From Diplocarpon mali (Eukaryota; Ascomycota; Leotiomycetes; Helotiales; Drepanopezizaceae), in NCBI GenBank assembly GCA_024741835.1, contig JAENRP010000329.1, forward strand, positions 8,982 through 48,725: a DNA stretch of 39,744 bases, read 5' to 3'. Positions 9,184-20,860 of this stretch are shown here, piece after piece (the stretch's first letter is position 1; every line of letters begins with the position of its first letter). A program made the position numbers and the translations under genes. The notes under the pieces were generated by a model that saw nothing but the letters and a program-made list of their open reading frames with translations, was not told the DNA's origin and ran no database searches.

Positions 9184-10975
9184 GTCAGAAATGCTGCTCC
9201 TGAACTGCTGAGCCTAAGTCGCTGCCAGGATGCGCTCACTATTCACCAGTTACCATTCCTGAACCAACTCGTTTCTGTCTTCTTCTCTTTTGAAGCCATA
9301 ATGGATCTGGAACCGGCACAAGCGACGTCCGAACCTTTCATTGTGCGGTTTGGGCGCCTGGATTTCTCTCCTCGCGAGACTACCAGCACATGTGCGCAAG
9401 CACCGCAAAACGACAACAGCTGAGAGATTACATCACCGCTTTCTCGTCAGACCAAGTTGAGTGTTGCCGCAAGAACGGTTCGTGTTTCAGTAAGATGTCG
9501 GCAGATGTTATGGCAAATGTGAAATGACGATCAATCAAAGGAATCGGCGATTCGTGTTCCAAAAAACGGGATTATAGACGCTTCATAGCCCAACTTGGAG
9601 GAATGAGCTCGAAAATGAGGAAGAACAATTCGGAAGTTCTAGTGGGCAATGAGAAACCACACGCTAAGATGATGAGAAGAAGAATTGGAGTTTAATACAA
9701 AGCTAATTGACATTTGCACAGATATCTTCCTTAAGCGAGGGCTGCCAAGTAAACAATCGACACCATCATAATGCTGCCTATCAAAAAATCCTTGGAACCT
9801 CTCCAAGCGCTTCGGTTTGCATAATCAGTCTCGAGCTTTGGCTCACCTGCGAATTAGCAACAACACCCAGGTCTCCAAGATATCGGGCCCGCAGCTGATC
9901 TTACTCGATGAAGCGCAAATGCCAACTTCGATAAACCTTCTCGCCTCAGATTCCGTGGCGTGTCTTTCTCCCGAGCCAAACCAGAGGGACATACACAGGT
10001 GGTAGCTAATTTACGATATCCGCCTTCGAGAGCCCAAACTGCTCTGGCATTAACTCTAGTATAACACGTGTCCAAACCAACACCTCGATCTAGTAGCTTG
10101 AGCGGTCTATCTCAATGCGTAGATCATCAGAGATAAACATGGCGTCCTGCGGCATACAGACCTCAGTCGACTCAGTGTGTATCTTTATCTTGAGCTTCAG
10201 CCGGAACGTCTTTATAAGGTCCTGATGCCGGACGCGCGAGTGTTGAACTCGATACTTTGTTTATATTGAATCTCTGGTTTTGCTACACGCTTCGAATCAG
10301 GTTACAGGACTGCCTCATGTAGCATGGCCTTTACGCTGTTTGAGATGTGACAGGTCATCGTCGACGGATGCTCTTCTTTGGACTCAGGGTCCATGGTTTT
10401 CGTCCTGTTCTACTTCTATAGCAGTCGTGGCACTACGCATCTCACCTCCTCCCCCCTCCACGATAGACTGGAGACGAAGTGCCTTACTTCGAGAATACCG
10501 CTGGTATTTGCATCCCATGATCCTCGGAGACGTCACAGAATCCAACCCGCAATCTGCGTACGCCCCAAATTCGGCGATAATGATACTTCTAGAGTTTCAT
10601 GATTCGCGAACTTGTGCTTATGTGTGGCACGTAGTGTATCGATCTATAAGAGGATATGCCAGAGCATATTCATTAAGAAAATTACCACACAATATAGACG
10701 TCCTGTGAATCTTGCTGAGGCACTCGGTAGTCACCGAGATGATCGGCACGGAACTGGCCGCCTGACGAAGGGAAATAGGGGCAGTGCACGTGAGCCCAGA
10801 ACTCACATTACCTACGGTACCTACCTTTACGTGCCCACGTTGTGTAGGCACCTCTGTGTACGAGGGAATGTTCAGAGACATTTAGTTGTTGGGTGGTATT
10901 ACATCTTGCAAAATTTTACTCAATAACACCGTCCTTATCAATGATCTGATACTCCGCGATGGAGTTATCGATCGG
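9184..10975. other. Intergenic or decayed DNA, no supported gene
   Basis: Composition is close to genic, but open frames are short and mutually contradictory on both strands. A 40-codon frame at 9301-9423 begins MDLEPAQ and has no recognisable domain. Nothing resembles a transposase, tRNA or conserved enzyme. It could hold fragments of decayed genes belonging to the same BTB island, but I cannot support a call. Confidence 0.4.
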
Positions 10976-12877
10976 TCACTGATCATTAATTCCGTCTGGC
11001 GTCTCCCCCATCCTTTCCGTGCATTGAGTTACTTGCAAGCGCTTGCGCTTTTGACGGATACCGTCTTTAGCCAGCGAGTGCTCACGAGGTTTTCCATTCG
11101 GGCTTCCAGCCCGAGCCGGTCTCTTCAGATGAACAGTGCTCTCTTCAGCACTAGACTCTCTCACGGCATTGATTCCTGCTTTCAGTGCTTCGATTTCCTG
11201 GTTCGAGGCATCGATTTTTTGCCGTGAAATGTCCAGTTCCACCGCGTGGGCTCGCTTTAGGTCCTGAATCCTCTTTCGGCTCTGGTCTGTGTGTGCCTCC
11301 AGCATCATCTTATGGGCCGCCAGCTCGTCCTCGAGTTTCTGCTCGGCTTCTCGATGGAGTAGCTGGAGATGTGCGACCTCTTTGCAGTTTCGTTCTTCGC
11401 AATTGGATAGCAACCGTTTAAGTCCTGCCACCTCGGTCTCGTTGCTTGCTTTGAGATCGTCGTATGCAGCCCTGAGCTCGGCTGCCGCATGTTGATGCTC
11501 CCTGGCACAGTTCGCCAATTCGATTTGGTGTCTATCTTCGGTGCCGGCCTTGATCTTTCGCAATGAGGACAGCTCCATCTTTAATGCAGCAACGTCGCGT
11601 TGATCTTTTTGCCGACATTCTTCGATTCTAGCTTCCAGAGTCTCTGTCGCGCCCGCCGTCTCTTTCAAAAGACGGGCCTCTAATTCGCTGTTGACCATTT
11701 TCAGCTCATTTACTTTTTCCTGACTCTCAGTCAAGGCCTTCTCCAACCCCGCAACCTCTGTGCGAGTTCGCTCAAGAGCATCAGCGAGCTGTGTTGTTGT
11801 ATTTAGCTCTATAGATTTTTCCTGCGTTTGTCCCTGGTTTTCGCCGCATGTTCTCTTCAGGACGAGGGCTTCGCTCAGTCTTTCATTCTCTTCCCGCAGC
11901 CGAGCTTCTCGCAGCTCGTGCGCCGTGCTCAATTGCAATAACGATTCAGCCTGTTCCGTATTCCGCTTCATCGTGTCGTTGACCAAGTTTGTGTAGCGTT
12001 CATAGTTCATCTTATGGATTTCGGCTATCCTTTCATCCGACTTCTTTATAATAGCCTCTAAGTTAGCCGACGGGCTTGTATTGAGTGTTTTGATATGCGC
12101 CTGCTTTGCATCCTTCAAATCTTGAGCGAATTTTTCTTCGAAGCCCTTCTTGGCTTCCCGCATGGCTTTGTCCCATTTCTCAGCATAAGCTTTCTCTATA
12201 TCCACTATTCTTTTGGCTAAACGATCATTGAATCGTAAAGCTTGACTTGAGATTTCTTTTTGATGCGAGATTCTCATGTCGGTAATGGTCTTTTGAATCT
12301 TTTCGTTGGCAATCTTCTCCCATTGAATTGCAGCCTCTATATGCTTTTGATGTTGCATATTCACCAGATCTACCATCATTTCAGACGGAAGATCTAGAGG
12401 CACATGGGAACCAGGCGCGAGTGACTGGAGGTAACACTCGACTGCATAATTACGGAAAAAATTACCCGGGCGAGTTTTTTGATAGATATCCGAATAGGAC
12501 TGCATGGAAGAGCCATCGGCAAAATACTGTCTACCTTTAATCATCTGTAGAAGCTGACCCACGAGATCCCACAACTCTAGCCTGTCAGCCAGGAAAATAA
12601 GACTCCCCAATGTATAGAGGTTTGGGAGATCCCCCTTGTGGTTTTTGATTACATCACTGCGCATCCATTTGATAATAATGTCAAAGTGAAGGGGGTCAGC
12701 AACGATATGCAAAGACGGTAGATCTAGCCCTGAAGACAGGTTCCCGAGTTTTGACTTGAAAAACAGCGAGCGTCCGAGGATACTCTCTGGTATTTGTCGT
12801 TGTGTGACCATATTTATATTCGTTGGGTTGTGCACATGCACGGTGGCCAAAGAACCCGAGGCCGCCCTAGACTTCAT
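10976..12877 (-). CDS. BTB-like N-terminal domain fused to a long coiled coil, 633 aa
   Basis: A single uninterrupted frame of 634 codons. Residues about 25-115 look like a divergent BTB domain: SLFFKSKLGNLSSG, LPSLHIVADPLHFDIIIKWM, then NLYTLGSLIFLADRLELWDLV, the last being characteristic of fungal BTB proteins. Residues about 135-175 (FFRNYAVECYL, LPSEMMVDLVNMQ) correspond to the segment after the BTB fold. From about 175 to 590 the chain is a near-continuous alpha-helical coiled coil rich in E, K, A, L and R, with heptad-like spacing and many basic/acidic pairs. The C-terminus is polar and basic with RQKRKR near residue 610, a possible nuclear signal. It could act as a dimerising scaffold; the partner is unknown. 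The start at 12877 is the only good ATG before the BTB region. Confidence 0.75.
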   Translation of the reverse strand: MKSRAASGSLATVHVHNPTNINMVTQRQIPESILGRSLFFKSKLGNLSSGLDLPSLHIVADPLHFDIIIKWMRSDVIKNHKGDLPNLYTLGSLIFLADRLELWDLVGQLLQMIKGRQYFADGSSMQSYSDIYQKTRPGNFFRNYAVECYLQSLAPGSHVPLDLPSEMMVDLVNMQHQKHIEAAIQWEKIANEKIQKTITDMRISHQKEISSQALRFNDRLAKRIVDIEKAYAEKWDKAMREAKKGFEEKFAQDLKDAKQAHIKTLNTSPSANLEAIIKKSDERIAEIHKMNYERYTNLVNDTMKRNTEQAESLLQLSTAHELREARLREENERLSEALVLKRTCGENQGQTQEKSIELNTTTQLADALERTRTEVAGLEKALTESQEKVNELKMVNSELEARLLKETAGATETLEARIEECRQKDQRDVAALKMELSSLRKIKAGTEDRHQIELANCAREHQHAAAELRAAYDDLKASNETEVAGLKRLLSNCEERNCKEVAHLQLLHREAEQKLEDELAAHKMMLEAHTDQSRKRIQDLKRAHAVELDISRQKIDASNQEIEALKAGINAVRESSAEESTVHLKRPARAGSPNGKPREHSLAKDGIRQKRKRLQVTQCTERMGETPDGINDQ

Positions 12878-14286
12878 CAGAACTGGAGCAGCGGTATTGG
12901 CACACGCGTTTGGGCATACGTAGTAGGGCTTTGCACTTGACTGTGAGTGCTACGATCATTGGGTTTTGGTTCTGTGTTTGCAATCAGCAGGCCCCTCATC
13001 GGCAAATCTCTGGATTGTTTCTTACTATGCATAACACTCTGGGTATTATTTTGATTTGGAGCCACGATAGGACATCTGGACGGATATCCCGCAGGTCTGC
13101 TCATCACTGGAGACCTGAGCGAAGTAGACCGGATGGATGGAGACCAAAGACTGCATCAAGAGAGAAGTCGCATGCCCATGCGAGTTGACAGTCACGTGGG
13201 AGGGTTTGTTGAACGGCGACGCGGCTCTCTGCTCTTTATACTCCAATCTGACGATGAAGTAGTGATTCCCTGAGCTGACATAATCGGGCTCTAATACACT
13301 CTTGAGTCAGCTAGATAATCTATAAATAGGCCCACACGATGCGGTTGGAATGCTCCCGCCCTGGAGTGGCATCCGTGCCTGAAAGCAAGGGGAAAGTTGA
13401 ACCCTTCGTACTACGGATAATCTGACCTTTCCTATCAAAGCTCAGACCTATGGAGATTAGATACTAGGCGGTGCTGCATTTGTATAACTCCTTCATATTA
13501 TATTATATATAAACTATTGCCTTGATTACTGCTTTACATCCCTCAAGCATTTCCCTTACTATTTATCTAACCCCTGTAATGGCAACAAATTACCACGCTT
13601 TTATTATAGCTTCAAACAACCACTAGAAACCTACAGTACTAATTCTCCAATAATTTCCCATAGCTGACATAGTAAAGCGACATATTTGCATCTAAAAATC
13701 ATTGGCAGTACCCTCTACTAAGGCACCCTAGTAAGTACTTAGTAGAAACCTCTAACAGGCCGCACAGACGCCAAAGCTCAGGCTATTTCAGAGTGTATCA
13801 CAGAATGTGCATGTTAATCTGCCACTTTCGAAACGCGTTATCATTGGCCGGTTTAAATGAAGAGATCTCAGTCTCACCTGCTGTGTGCTCTAACCCCCAC
13901 TTATTCTCTCTACAGCTATCAAGGCATGTGATTCGGCGGGAATCACCGGGAGCTGAGAGCTACCTCTTTGAGAACGTGCACAAGCGCACAGGAGGTCCTA
14001 GGCTGACTCGTGAAAAGCCCTAGATGCATATGAAACAATCCAGTGGGATATTGGGACCGGATGCGGCTTTGCTAGCCGACGGTTTGCGCTTCGAGTTGCT
14101 CCCCACTCTCCCGCGTAGGGCCTCGCTTATTTGTTTACTTTGTCAGGTCCACAGGCTCTTTATCAAACTCCTTCTAGCTTTGTTGGATGACTCCCCAGGA
14201 GCTCAAAATAAATAACCGGCGAGAGCAGCCATATCTCCACAGTCCAGTCTACGATCCATATCTATCATCGCTCCTGCACGTCAACC
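12878..14286. other. Intergenic region, no supported gene
   Basis: It contains the presumed promoter of the minus-strand coiled-coil gene (12878-13260) and an AT-rich patch near 13490-13720. A 76-codon minus-strand frame at 12877-13107 overlaps the start of that gene by the ATGA motif, but its sequence is polar and unrelated to any domain. I see no other gene. Confidence 0.45.
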
Positions 14287-14520
14287 ATGCCGTCGTCCGC
14301 AACGAGCCAGCCGCAACCGGCCCGTCTTTTGGAAATTCTGCCTCCAGAAATAATAATCATGATCTACAAGCTCTCCGACCTAGCTACCACCAGCGACGGA
14401 GACTTCTTCCCCATCTGGCACTTGTTTTTCCGCTACAACAAGAAGTTCTTCGAGGAAGCGACGACCCCGAGTTACTTGACGAGAATAGTACAGAGTCCTC
14501 GGAGGAGTTCCAACTGGTGA
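14287..14520 (+). pseudogene. F-box-like N-terminal fragment
   Basis: A 77-codon frame with an N-terminal F-box-like motif, ARLLEILPPEIIIMIYKL, at residues 13-30. This is the L-x-LP-x-EI-x-x-MIY pattern typical of fungal F-box and 2EXR proteins. It continues FFPIWHLFFRYNKKFFEEAT and stops at 14518-14520. Full members of these families are several hundred residues long, so this is a fragment, or a first exon whose continuation I could not join. Splice donors GTGAAA and GTGAGC lie close to the stop. In 14521-15600 I find no clean continuation. Confidence 0.4.
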
Positions 14521-15653
14521 AACAGGTGAGCATCATCTACGGCGTCAAATCTGCCGCTTAAAGGATGACGATCGAATCTTGCTGGTATAAGTGCCGTAGA
14601 GTCACCGACTTCACTAACACGGTACCTTACCGCCCGAATAATTGAAACACTCCAGCTTGACATTTTCCATTATGGAGTAAGGAGGGTTGACGCTACCGAA
14701 CAGATGTTGGCGCCGCACGGCCAAACCACACTAAAACCGGTTCTGGCAATACAGGACAGACCTTTTGCAGCCGCTCCAAGCCGGCGAGAGCAAAAAGCCG
14801 CTGCCCAAGCAACCGGAATAGGTCAGCCCCCCTGCGGTTGGCATCAGAGATATCTTCCATCCTAGATGAGAAGTTTGCGACCTGGGAGAGCGAAACCCCG
14901 AACGCCGTGGAGCTGCTGAGCTGGGAGGTCCCGGCAGGGCCGTGCTTGATACCATGGCCGTGGGACTCGAAAAGGGGGTAATTGAAGAGCCGGGGGGGTA
15001 CGGAGTTGAATAGGCCGGAAATCGAGGCGACTCAGAAAGAAAAAGATAGAGGGGCGAATCAATTGGCGGATCTTACTGCTGAAACGTCTTGATATCAGGC
15101 TTCAGGGGTGCAAAGTCAATTCTCCTGATAAGAGTGACAGCCTGCCTGCTCTCGCGTACACACCAAGCTCTATTCAGTGATATTAAAATCTTCTGACCCC
15201 TTGCACTATCTTCGTAGTCTTTTGGTAGGTCTGAACTAAATTCAATCCCTCTACGTCTAGTCCAGCAGGGGTGGAAGTGAAGACTTTTAGAGCCACCAAG
15301 CTATGCTTTAATAGAAGATACCAAGAGTTGTGATTCGCTCCTCTGTAGTTCTCGGATTTTTATTGCTTTTTCATAGCTGTGGTCATACCACATGGCTGTA
15401 TATGACATCGGAATGGATCTAGACGACCCCTTGAGCAGCTTCAGAAATCTTCATCTAACCACTATCTACCAGCAGACGCCTGAGACTAGGCTTGAAGGAA
15501 GTACCTAACTTGCTCCAGGCATTGTTTACTTTTGCAGAACCATCAACATACACCAGCCAACCATCCTTGCTCCACCCTAGCCCCGAGAGATCCATCGCAT
15601 CATGAGCGACCTTAAAGCAAACATCGCCTCCTTTATCAAGCAGCCAGCCGAGG
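14521..15653. other. Intergenic region, no supported gene
   Basis: DNA of mixed composition between two F-box-like remnants. Short frames appear on both strands (for example 14731-14955 minus) with no motif or consistent codon pattern. It may be decayed coding sequence of the F-box-like genes on either side. Confidence 0.4.
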
Positions 15654-16477
15654 CATGCTCAGAAGGCTGCTTCGTGAGATACGACAGATGATATACATGC
15701 TTGGCGTACTAGACGTAGATCACGGCCAGGCTCCAGCGTTCTAACTCGCACTTAGACCTGATCGAGCTCTGTATCTCGAGGCCCAAAATTGATGTAGACG
15801 AACCAACGCGAGGATCACTTGGAAGCACGACGGGCTGACCGAAGCTGATTTGTCCCTCCACACCGAGATGATACGTAAGATATGTCCCCCGATAGAGCGT
15901 ATGAGGATCAGCGGCGATTTGGAAACCTCTTCGCAAGTACTGGCTCGGATCAAGCACTATATAACTAAACGCATGACTGACTCTTGTTTGCCAGAGCCCA
16001 ACACTGCCGCAAGGTGGTTCTGCAAGCAGCATCAGTCAACAAACTCTTGCTGCTGTACCCTAACTTGCAGGCCTTCTTGATCGACTTCCACTCCACGAGA
16101 AAGTACATGTTTCCCACCACGCACACGAGAATCGGTCCCCAATAACTCACGAACGTTTAGTTCAGACCATGGGACATGCGAGTGAGGGGCCGGAACTGCT
16201 TGCTGCACTTGATCCTAAAACGACGCAGAAAATGTGCCTTTGGAAAATGGAGGACCTCATCTTACGTTATAACTTGGGGAATGGCGTTTTCTTCCGTACA
16301 ATGTACGCGCTGCGGCGTGGTATCCCCAGCTAGGGATGGCAAGCTGGATCGAATGATGATCGCTTCCTCTATCAGTTCGATCAGCCAGCGCGAGATGACG
16401 AGTGGGTCTGGCATTTGAAGTTCTGCGGTATTCGGGAAAACCAGGAAAGCAGCCTAGTATGGCGAGATTCTGTGTGA
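15654..16477 (+). pseudogene. Degenerate F-box/2EXR-like gene
   Basis: Several plus-strand pieces in different frames together look like a decayed fungal F-box/2EXR-type gene. The first reads LRRLLREIRQMIYMLGVLD, an F-box-like start. A middle piece ending at about 16144 reads CRKVVLQAASVNKLLLLYPN and LQAFLIDF, resembling the strand-leucine pattern of such proteins. The last piece, from an ATG at 16169, reads GPELLAALDP and CLWKMEDLILRYNLGNGVF, is cut by a TAG at 16331-16333, and continues in the same frame (RFLYQFDQPARDDEWVWHL) to a TGA at 16475-16477. At least two frame changes and one internal stop are needed to join them, so the locus is not a functional gene as it stands. The family call rests on short motifs. 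Confidence 0.35.
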
Positions 16478-17132
16478 TGACTGTGTTGAAAATCACAAGA
16501 TCTGTGATGCCAATACCTCGGTAGAAGAGAAACACAACAAATAGCAAAGTAGCTGATGCGGACCATAATACAAACCTAACCGATGCTAGAGAGACACTGA
16601 AAGTATAGAAAGATCCAGTTAAGCCGCACGTTGAGTGGCATGACTTTCCTAGAAAACAATAAATTTAGGATAGAAAAAATCAAGACAGATGAGAGTGGTC
16701 AAAACATGTGCGTAGATACAAATGTACTTGGGTTATGCTGGCAGAGATTAAAACCCAGCCATACGGATGGCTAACTTGGTTGATTGGGTCTCCGCATTTG
16801 GCAGGATTCGGAGAGTAGATAGTTAATTCCCTCACGACTTCCGAATGATTCGAAAATCAGTTTGATGCTAGGCAGATTGCGCTTGATAAACGAGCTGCGA
16901 TATTTGCCCTTGGACAAGAAACTGACACACATAATCAAGATCGCTCTAGCAAAGACTTTCTATCTTGCTGGATTTTCAATTCGGATGCGGCATCTATCCG
17001 TGCTGGTAGCTCCCTCCCGAGCCCATTACCAAAAGGTCGTCAAAGGGATAGATCTCTTCCGGAACCTCAGCCGGATGCCCTCAATCTATACCAACGAACT
17101 CCGTTCCACATATCAAGCACCATATACCACGT
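16478..17132. other. Intergenic region, no gene seen
   Basis: This lies downstream of the F-box-like remnant and next to the 3' end of the PPOX-family gene on the opposite strand. Composition is mixed with AT-rich runs near 16640-16700. No supported exon or RNA gene was found. Confidence 0.5.
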
Positions 17133-17933
17133 TCAGACCACACCATTCGCCAGACTTCCAGAGGACGCGACATGATTAGCCTCAATCCCAGCTAAACTCC
17201 AATCCCTCACGTCTCCTTTCCAATCACTAACCCTCCCATCCGTTATCCTCACAACCACCACCCTGACACCCTCGCCCTCAATATACTTCTCCCGGCCCCC
17301 GTCCTGCGTCTCACCTCTGACACCCAGGGCGCCCTGGCCCTCCTCGCCCTCGGTGAACGTGTTGTTGTCCAGATGCATCTCTTTGTAGTACTTCTCCTCC
17401 TCCGTGCCCCTCTCCACTAGCCGCGCCTCACCGTTTATCGTCGCAGATATGCTGCTGATAGCGCTCGTGTTCAGGTTGAGGAGCAGGGAAGCCAGCGACG
17501 ACCGCGACGCTTCTGGGGGAGGGGAGCCGGCGCGGTCGATACCTGAGCCGCGGCGGTTCGTCGTAGGGGGCCGGTGCGAGACCCAGTCGTGCACGAGGAG
17601 GGAGACGTTGGGGTTCGAGACTAGGTTGAGCGTTTTCTTGGAGGACGGGTTGGTGGTCATTATTATGGTTGGGGAGCCACTGTAGGGTGTGGAGGGGAGG
17701 TAGGTGTAGTTCATCAGGGAGACGTGAGGAAAGAGGTTCGTGCATGTTGCGAGATGGAGCTGACAGGTTTAGTTATCATCCAGGAATGAGGTTGAGGTGG
17801 GAATATTTGGGATTGGACGTACGAAACGAGCATTCTTCAGGCATTGTACGACCTCGGTGGGCAGACAATTCGAGACTTGGAGATGTGTTGCTCCAGCAGA
17901 TGCTTCATAAACGAGGGGTGTTTCTGTCGCCAT
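17133..17933 (-). CDS. Pyridoxamine 5'-phosphate oxidase (PPOX) family protein
   Basis: Proposed exons on the minus strand are 17933-17823 and 17759-17133, with a 63-base intron (GTACGT donor, CTGTCAG acceptor, phase 0), giving 245 residues. The start at 17933 has good context (AGCCATGG). The N-terminus LPTEVVQCLKNARF runs across the junction into LHLATCTNLFPHVSLMNYTY, the split-barrel FMN-binding fold of the PPOX superfamily. It continues with TIIMTTNPSSKKTLNL and NVSLLVHDWVSHRPP, strongly conserved in fungal members related to yeast YLR456W. The C-terminus VRVVVVRITDGRVSDWKGDV is also typical. Family members bind flavin, but the physiological substrate of this branch is not established. The central serine-rich region (residues about 110-130) is a variable linker. 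Confidence 0.88.
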
Positions 17934-19104
17934 GGCTGTTATCCTCTTGAAAATAGAACGGCACTGTTGAAATTTGGTCGAGGGAATGTCTGGTCTTGCG
18001 AGATGCGGGTGTGTGTCTAGGTGTTGGTTGCTTGATCCAGTCGAGGATAGCTTCGACGAAGTTGCGGAAGAAAAGATGGAGTTCTGATTTCGCGACGGCT
18101 TTATGACGTCGGCTCCCGCACGTGCCTCTTTTGATTTGAGCGACAACTTATCAGAACCAACTCCATCAGGTCAGTTATACTAAGATTAGAGTCAGTACAG
18201 GCCTCTGAAGTGGACAAGTGGAGAATTAGCTTCCGGCATAGCAATAACTGACTTACTCCTGAGCTTATTACTGCAGATTATTACTGAAGAGAGGTTTTGA
18301 AATGATGGTTATAGGGTCAGTTACATCAAAGTTAGAGCAAGCAAAGACCTTGAGGGTGGACGGGCGGGGTAACTTGAGTTCTCTAACGATAGCTGACCTT
18401 CTACAGTAGCTTAGTTGCAGGTAACCGCGCAATTATCGCGAGGCGGGTGCTGTTTTTGACTTAGTCACTGGTGTTAAAGGTCCATAAGTCCCTAATCCGA
18501 TTTCTACTTCTATACGGCGGATAACAGTACAGGTTATAATTTGATACTAAAAGCCTTCGGAATTATAGCTAATTTTCTGCATGTAAACACGGGCACACGA
18601 AGCGCCGGCGACGTATTTTGAGTCAGTAAGTACATAATAAATTAGCTCAGCTTCCTCACCTGCACTCTAGTCCTAGCTGCCTTGTATACGCTACTTAGAA
18701 GTGACCTGAGTATAACCTCTATTTTAGATTCGAAGCCAGCTATGGGTCTAGGGCTACTACAGACCTATAACTGAACTTTGAAGTAGGCCTAGCTCCTGTA
18801 GTTAAGTATGTCTGCTGGGCTGGGCTTCTCTTGTTCGGATAGTGGAAAACTTCTACTTCCTAGTCTAATCTGTCCCACCGACTACCTTCGATTGATATAC
18901 TTGGTCGGCCCCAGGCAGGGTAGCAGTGGCACGAGGAATGTGAGGCTCGGCATTGCGGAAACGCTCACTCGCGAATGGATCACAATGTGAAGTCGAAGCT
19001 TCATATAAGGACCAACTGGGCTGTGAGCTCTTATATTACCTATCTCTCCTTCTAGCTAACCTGCCAACTCGGCCTCATCCACATACCCGTTCATCAAACT
19101 CCAA
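17934..19104. other. Intergenic region with a tandem-like diverged repeat
   Basis: It separates two minus-strand genes and includes the promoter of the PPOX-family gene. Between 18169 and 18420 lie two diverged direct copies of a roughly 107-base sequence. The rest holds TA-rich patches near 18520-18800. I see no coding exon. Confidence 0.5.
18169..18420 (+). repeat. Two diverged direct copies of a 107-base sequence
   Basis: Copy 1 (18169-18276) and copy 2 (18315-18420) start with GGTCAGTTA and end with TGCAG. Shared landmarks in order are GTTAGAG/ATTAGAG, GTGGAC, TAGC followed by TGAC, and CTTAGTTGCAG against CTTATTACTGCAG. About 40 unrelated bases lie between. The alignment was made by eye. 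They may be a local duplication or part of a small transposable element. Confidence 0.5.
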
Positions 19105-20860
19105 TCAAGCACTAGCAACCCCCTCATCCTCCTCCACCTTACCAGCAGCCTCCAACGCCTCCCGAAACGTCCCCAACAACGCCTCTGTATCCTCCAGCCC
19201 AACCGACACCCTGATCTGCGTCTCCCTCAGCCCAAAACGCCCAGCCCACTCCAGCTCCTTCGCATAGAGCGCCTTGGCGTACGGCATCGCGAGCGTCAAG
19301 TGCGCACCCAGGTGTGGGCCCTGGTGCACATCTAGATGATCGTAAAAATCCTTTGTTGCCTCCACCGTGTCGAGCTCTAGCGAGAACAGACAACCGTAGC
19401 CAGGCGTGAACTCTGCACTGGGCTGGCGCATGCGCGCCTGGTATGAGGAAAGCGTGGGGGAGGTGGTTGGGTAGTAGACCTTTGCGACGTGGCTGGCTGG
19501 GTTGGAGGCTTGGGCATGCAGGTATGCTACCAGCGTCTCGGCGTTCTTGTTCAGGATTGCAGACCGGGAGAGGTAGTCCCTACTGTTCTTCTCCAGGGTC
19601 TCGGCGTCGCCACTCCAGAAAGTATTCTCGTATTTCATAGTCAGAAGCTCTTTCAACTCGGCGTACCTGCTCGACGACGGGTTCAGCACGGCGCTGGCGG
19701 CCATCACGTCCGCGTATCCCGAGAAGGACTTAGTCAAGCTCGTGACCACGATGTCAGCTGCACCCAAAAGATCTACGTTGCAGAAACTGCCCACCGTGTC
19801 GTCAACTATGAGCAGGAATCCATACTCATCTGCCAACTCTCTTAGCCTCCCAAGATCGGGCGTTGCGAGAAGCGGATTGGCAGGGAACTCGGTCCACACT
19901 GCTTGCACCTTCCTGTCTCCACCCCTCTCATCTTTTAGGTACTCTTCAAGCCCCAAAAGTTCTTCCGCGTCTCCGAGCCCGAAGAATTTATACCCGGGCC
20001 CGAAATCCTCGAAGACGTGCGGCGTACTGTGAAAGGCGAAGCCAAAAAGCACGGTCTTGGCATTATGCATGCTGAGCAAGAACTGGTGTACCGAGTAGAT
20101 CGCCGCCATACCCGTCGCGAAGAGATACACATCCTCGCTTCTGACTCTCCGCTCTCTCCTCTCTCTCGGAGCACGCTCCATCAGCCCGGCAATGCGTTCC
20201 CTGAGCACCAGATCCGCGGGCGAGAGCTCGGCCTTGGGCGCGGGTTCTTCCTCCTCGACAGGCAACTCTTGCAAGAGATCTAAATGCTTTAGACTCTCCT
20301 CCGCCAGGCGGGACGAGATACCCACGCCGGCGTTGATCCAGAAGGGCATGACGCCGGACATCTTCACTCGCGGGAAGAAGACGGCGTACAGGCGCACGTT
20401 GATGCCGAGAATTCTGACCACGACCTCGTCTGGTGAGAGGACGTCGTCGCCGCGTGCAGAGGACGTGGCGAACTCTTTGCAGGCGGATGCGTAGGGCGGG
20501 GCGGAGAAGAGTATTAAGTTCTGCCCTTCAGTGCCGTATTTCGTAAGGACGATTTCTGTGAGCTATTATATTGCAAGTTAGTAGTTTTCCTCAAGTGGTT
20601 TTCTTTTCTCACGTCAGATTTTACTATCATTCCATGCGGATTGTGCACATACGCAAACACCATTTTGCAGTGGCACTCACAGCCTTGATATCCCGATGAA
20701 ACACGATTCGCGGATACATACTCGTAACCTTCCTCCAGATCTCCGGGTCACGATCCACAAACGCCCTCAGCATGTACTGCCAGCCAGGTAGATGGACGGT
20801 GATAGCATGGTGGGCGTGCGGCGGGATGGAACCGAAATGAGGAGTTTGCAATCTTGCCAT
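19105..20860 (-). CDS. Cystathionine gamma-synthase (fungal type)
   Basis: A PLP-dependent enzyme of the Cys/Met metabolism family that joins cysteine to an activated homoserine to form cystathionine, in the transsulfuration route to methionine. Exons are 20860-20681 and 20562-19105 (118-base intron with GTGAGT donor, CTAAC branch and ATAG acceptor, phase 0), total 545 residues. The N-terminus HFGSIPPHAHHAITVHLPGW and YPRIVFHRDIKA is the extra domain of the fungal enzymes. The catalytic domain shows FATGMAAIYS, TEFPANPLL, LLIVDDTVGSFCN (PLP-binding aspartate) and VVTSLTKSFSG, with the PLP lysine near residue 338. The C-terminal domain has IRVSVGLED. All expected landmarks are present and the length is normal. 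It corresponds to yeast STR2 and Neurospora met-7 by family, a name used here for orientation only. Confidence 0.92.

Noticed and set aside
9854..10075. A 73-codon minus-strand frame with a protein-like composition
   Set aside because: It has no recognisable motif, no in-phase neighbours and no splice signals, and overlapping plus-strand frames are equally open.
12877..13107. A 76-codon minus-strand frame overlapping the start of the coiled-coil gene
   Set aside because: It is polar, without motif, and cannot be joined to the downstream frame by an intron of reasonable size. It is probably 5' untranslated or promoter DNA.
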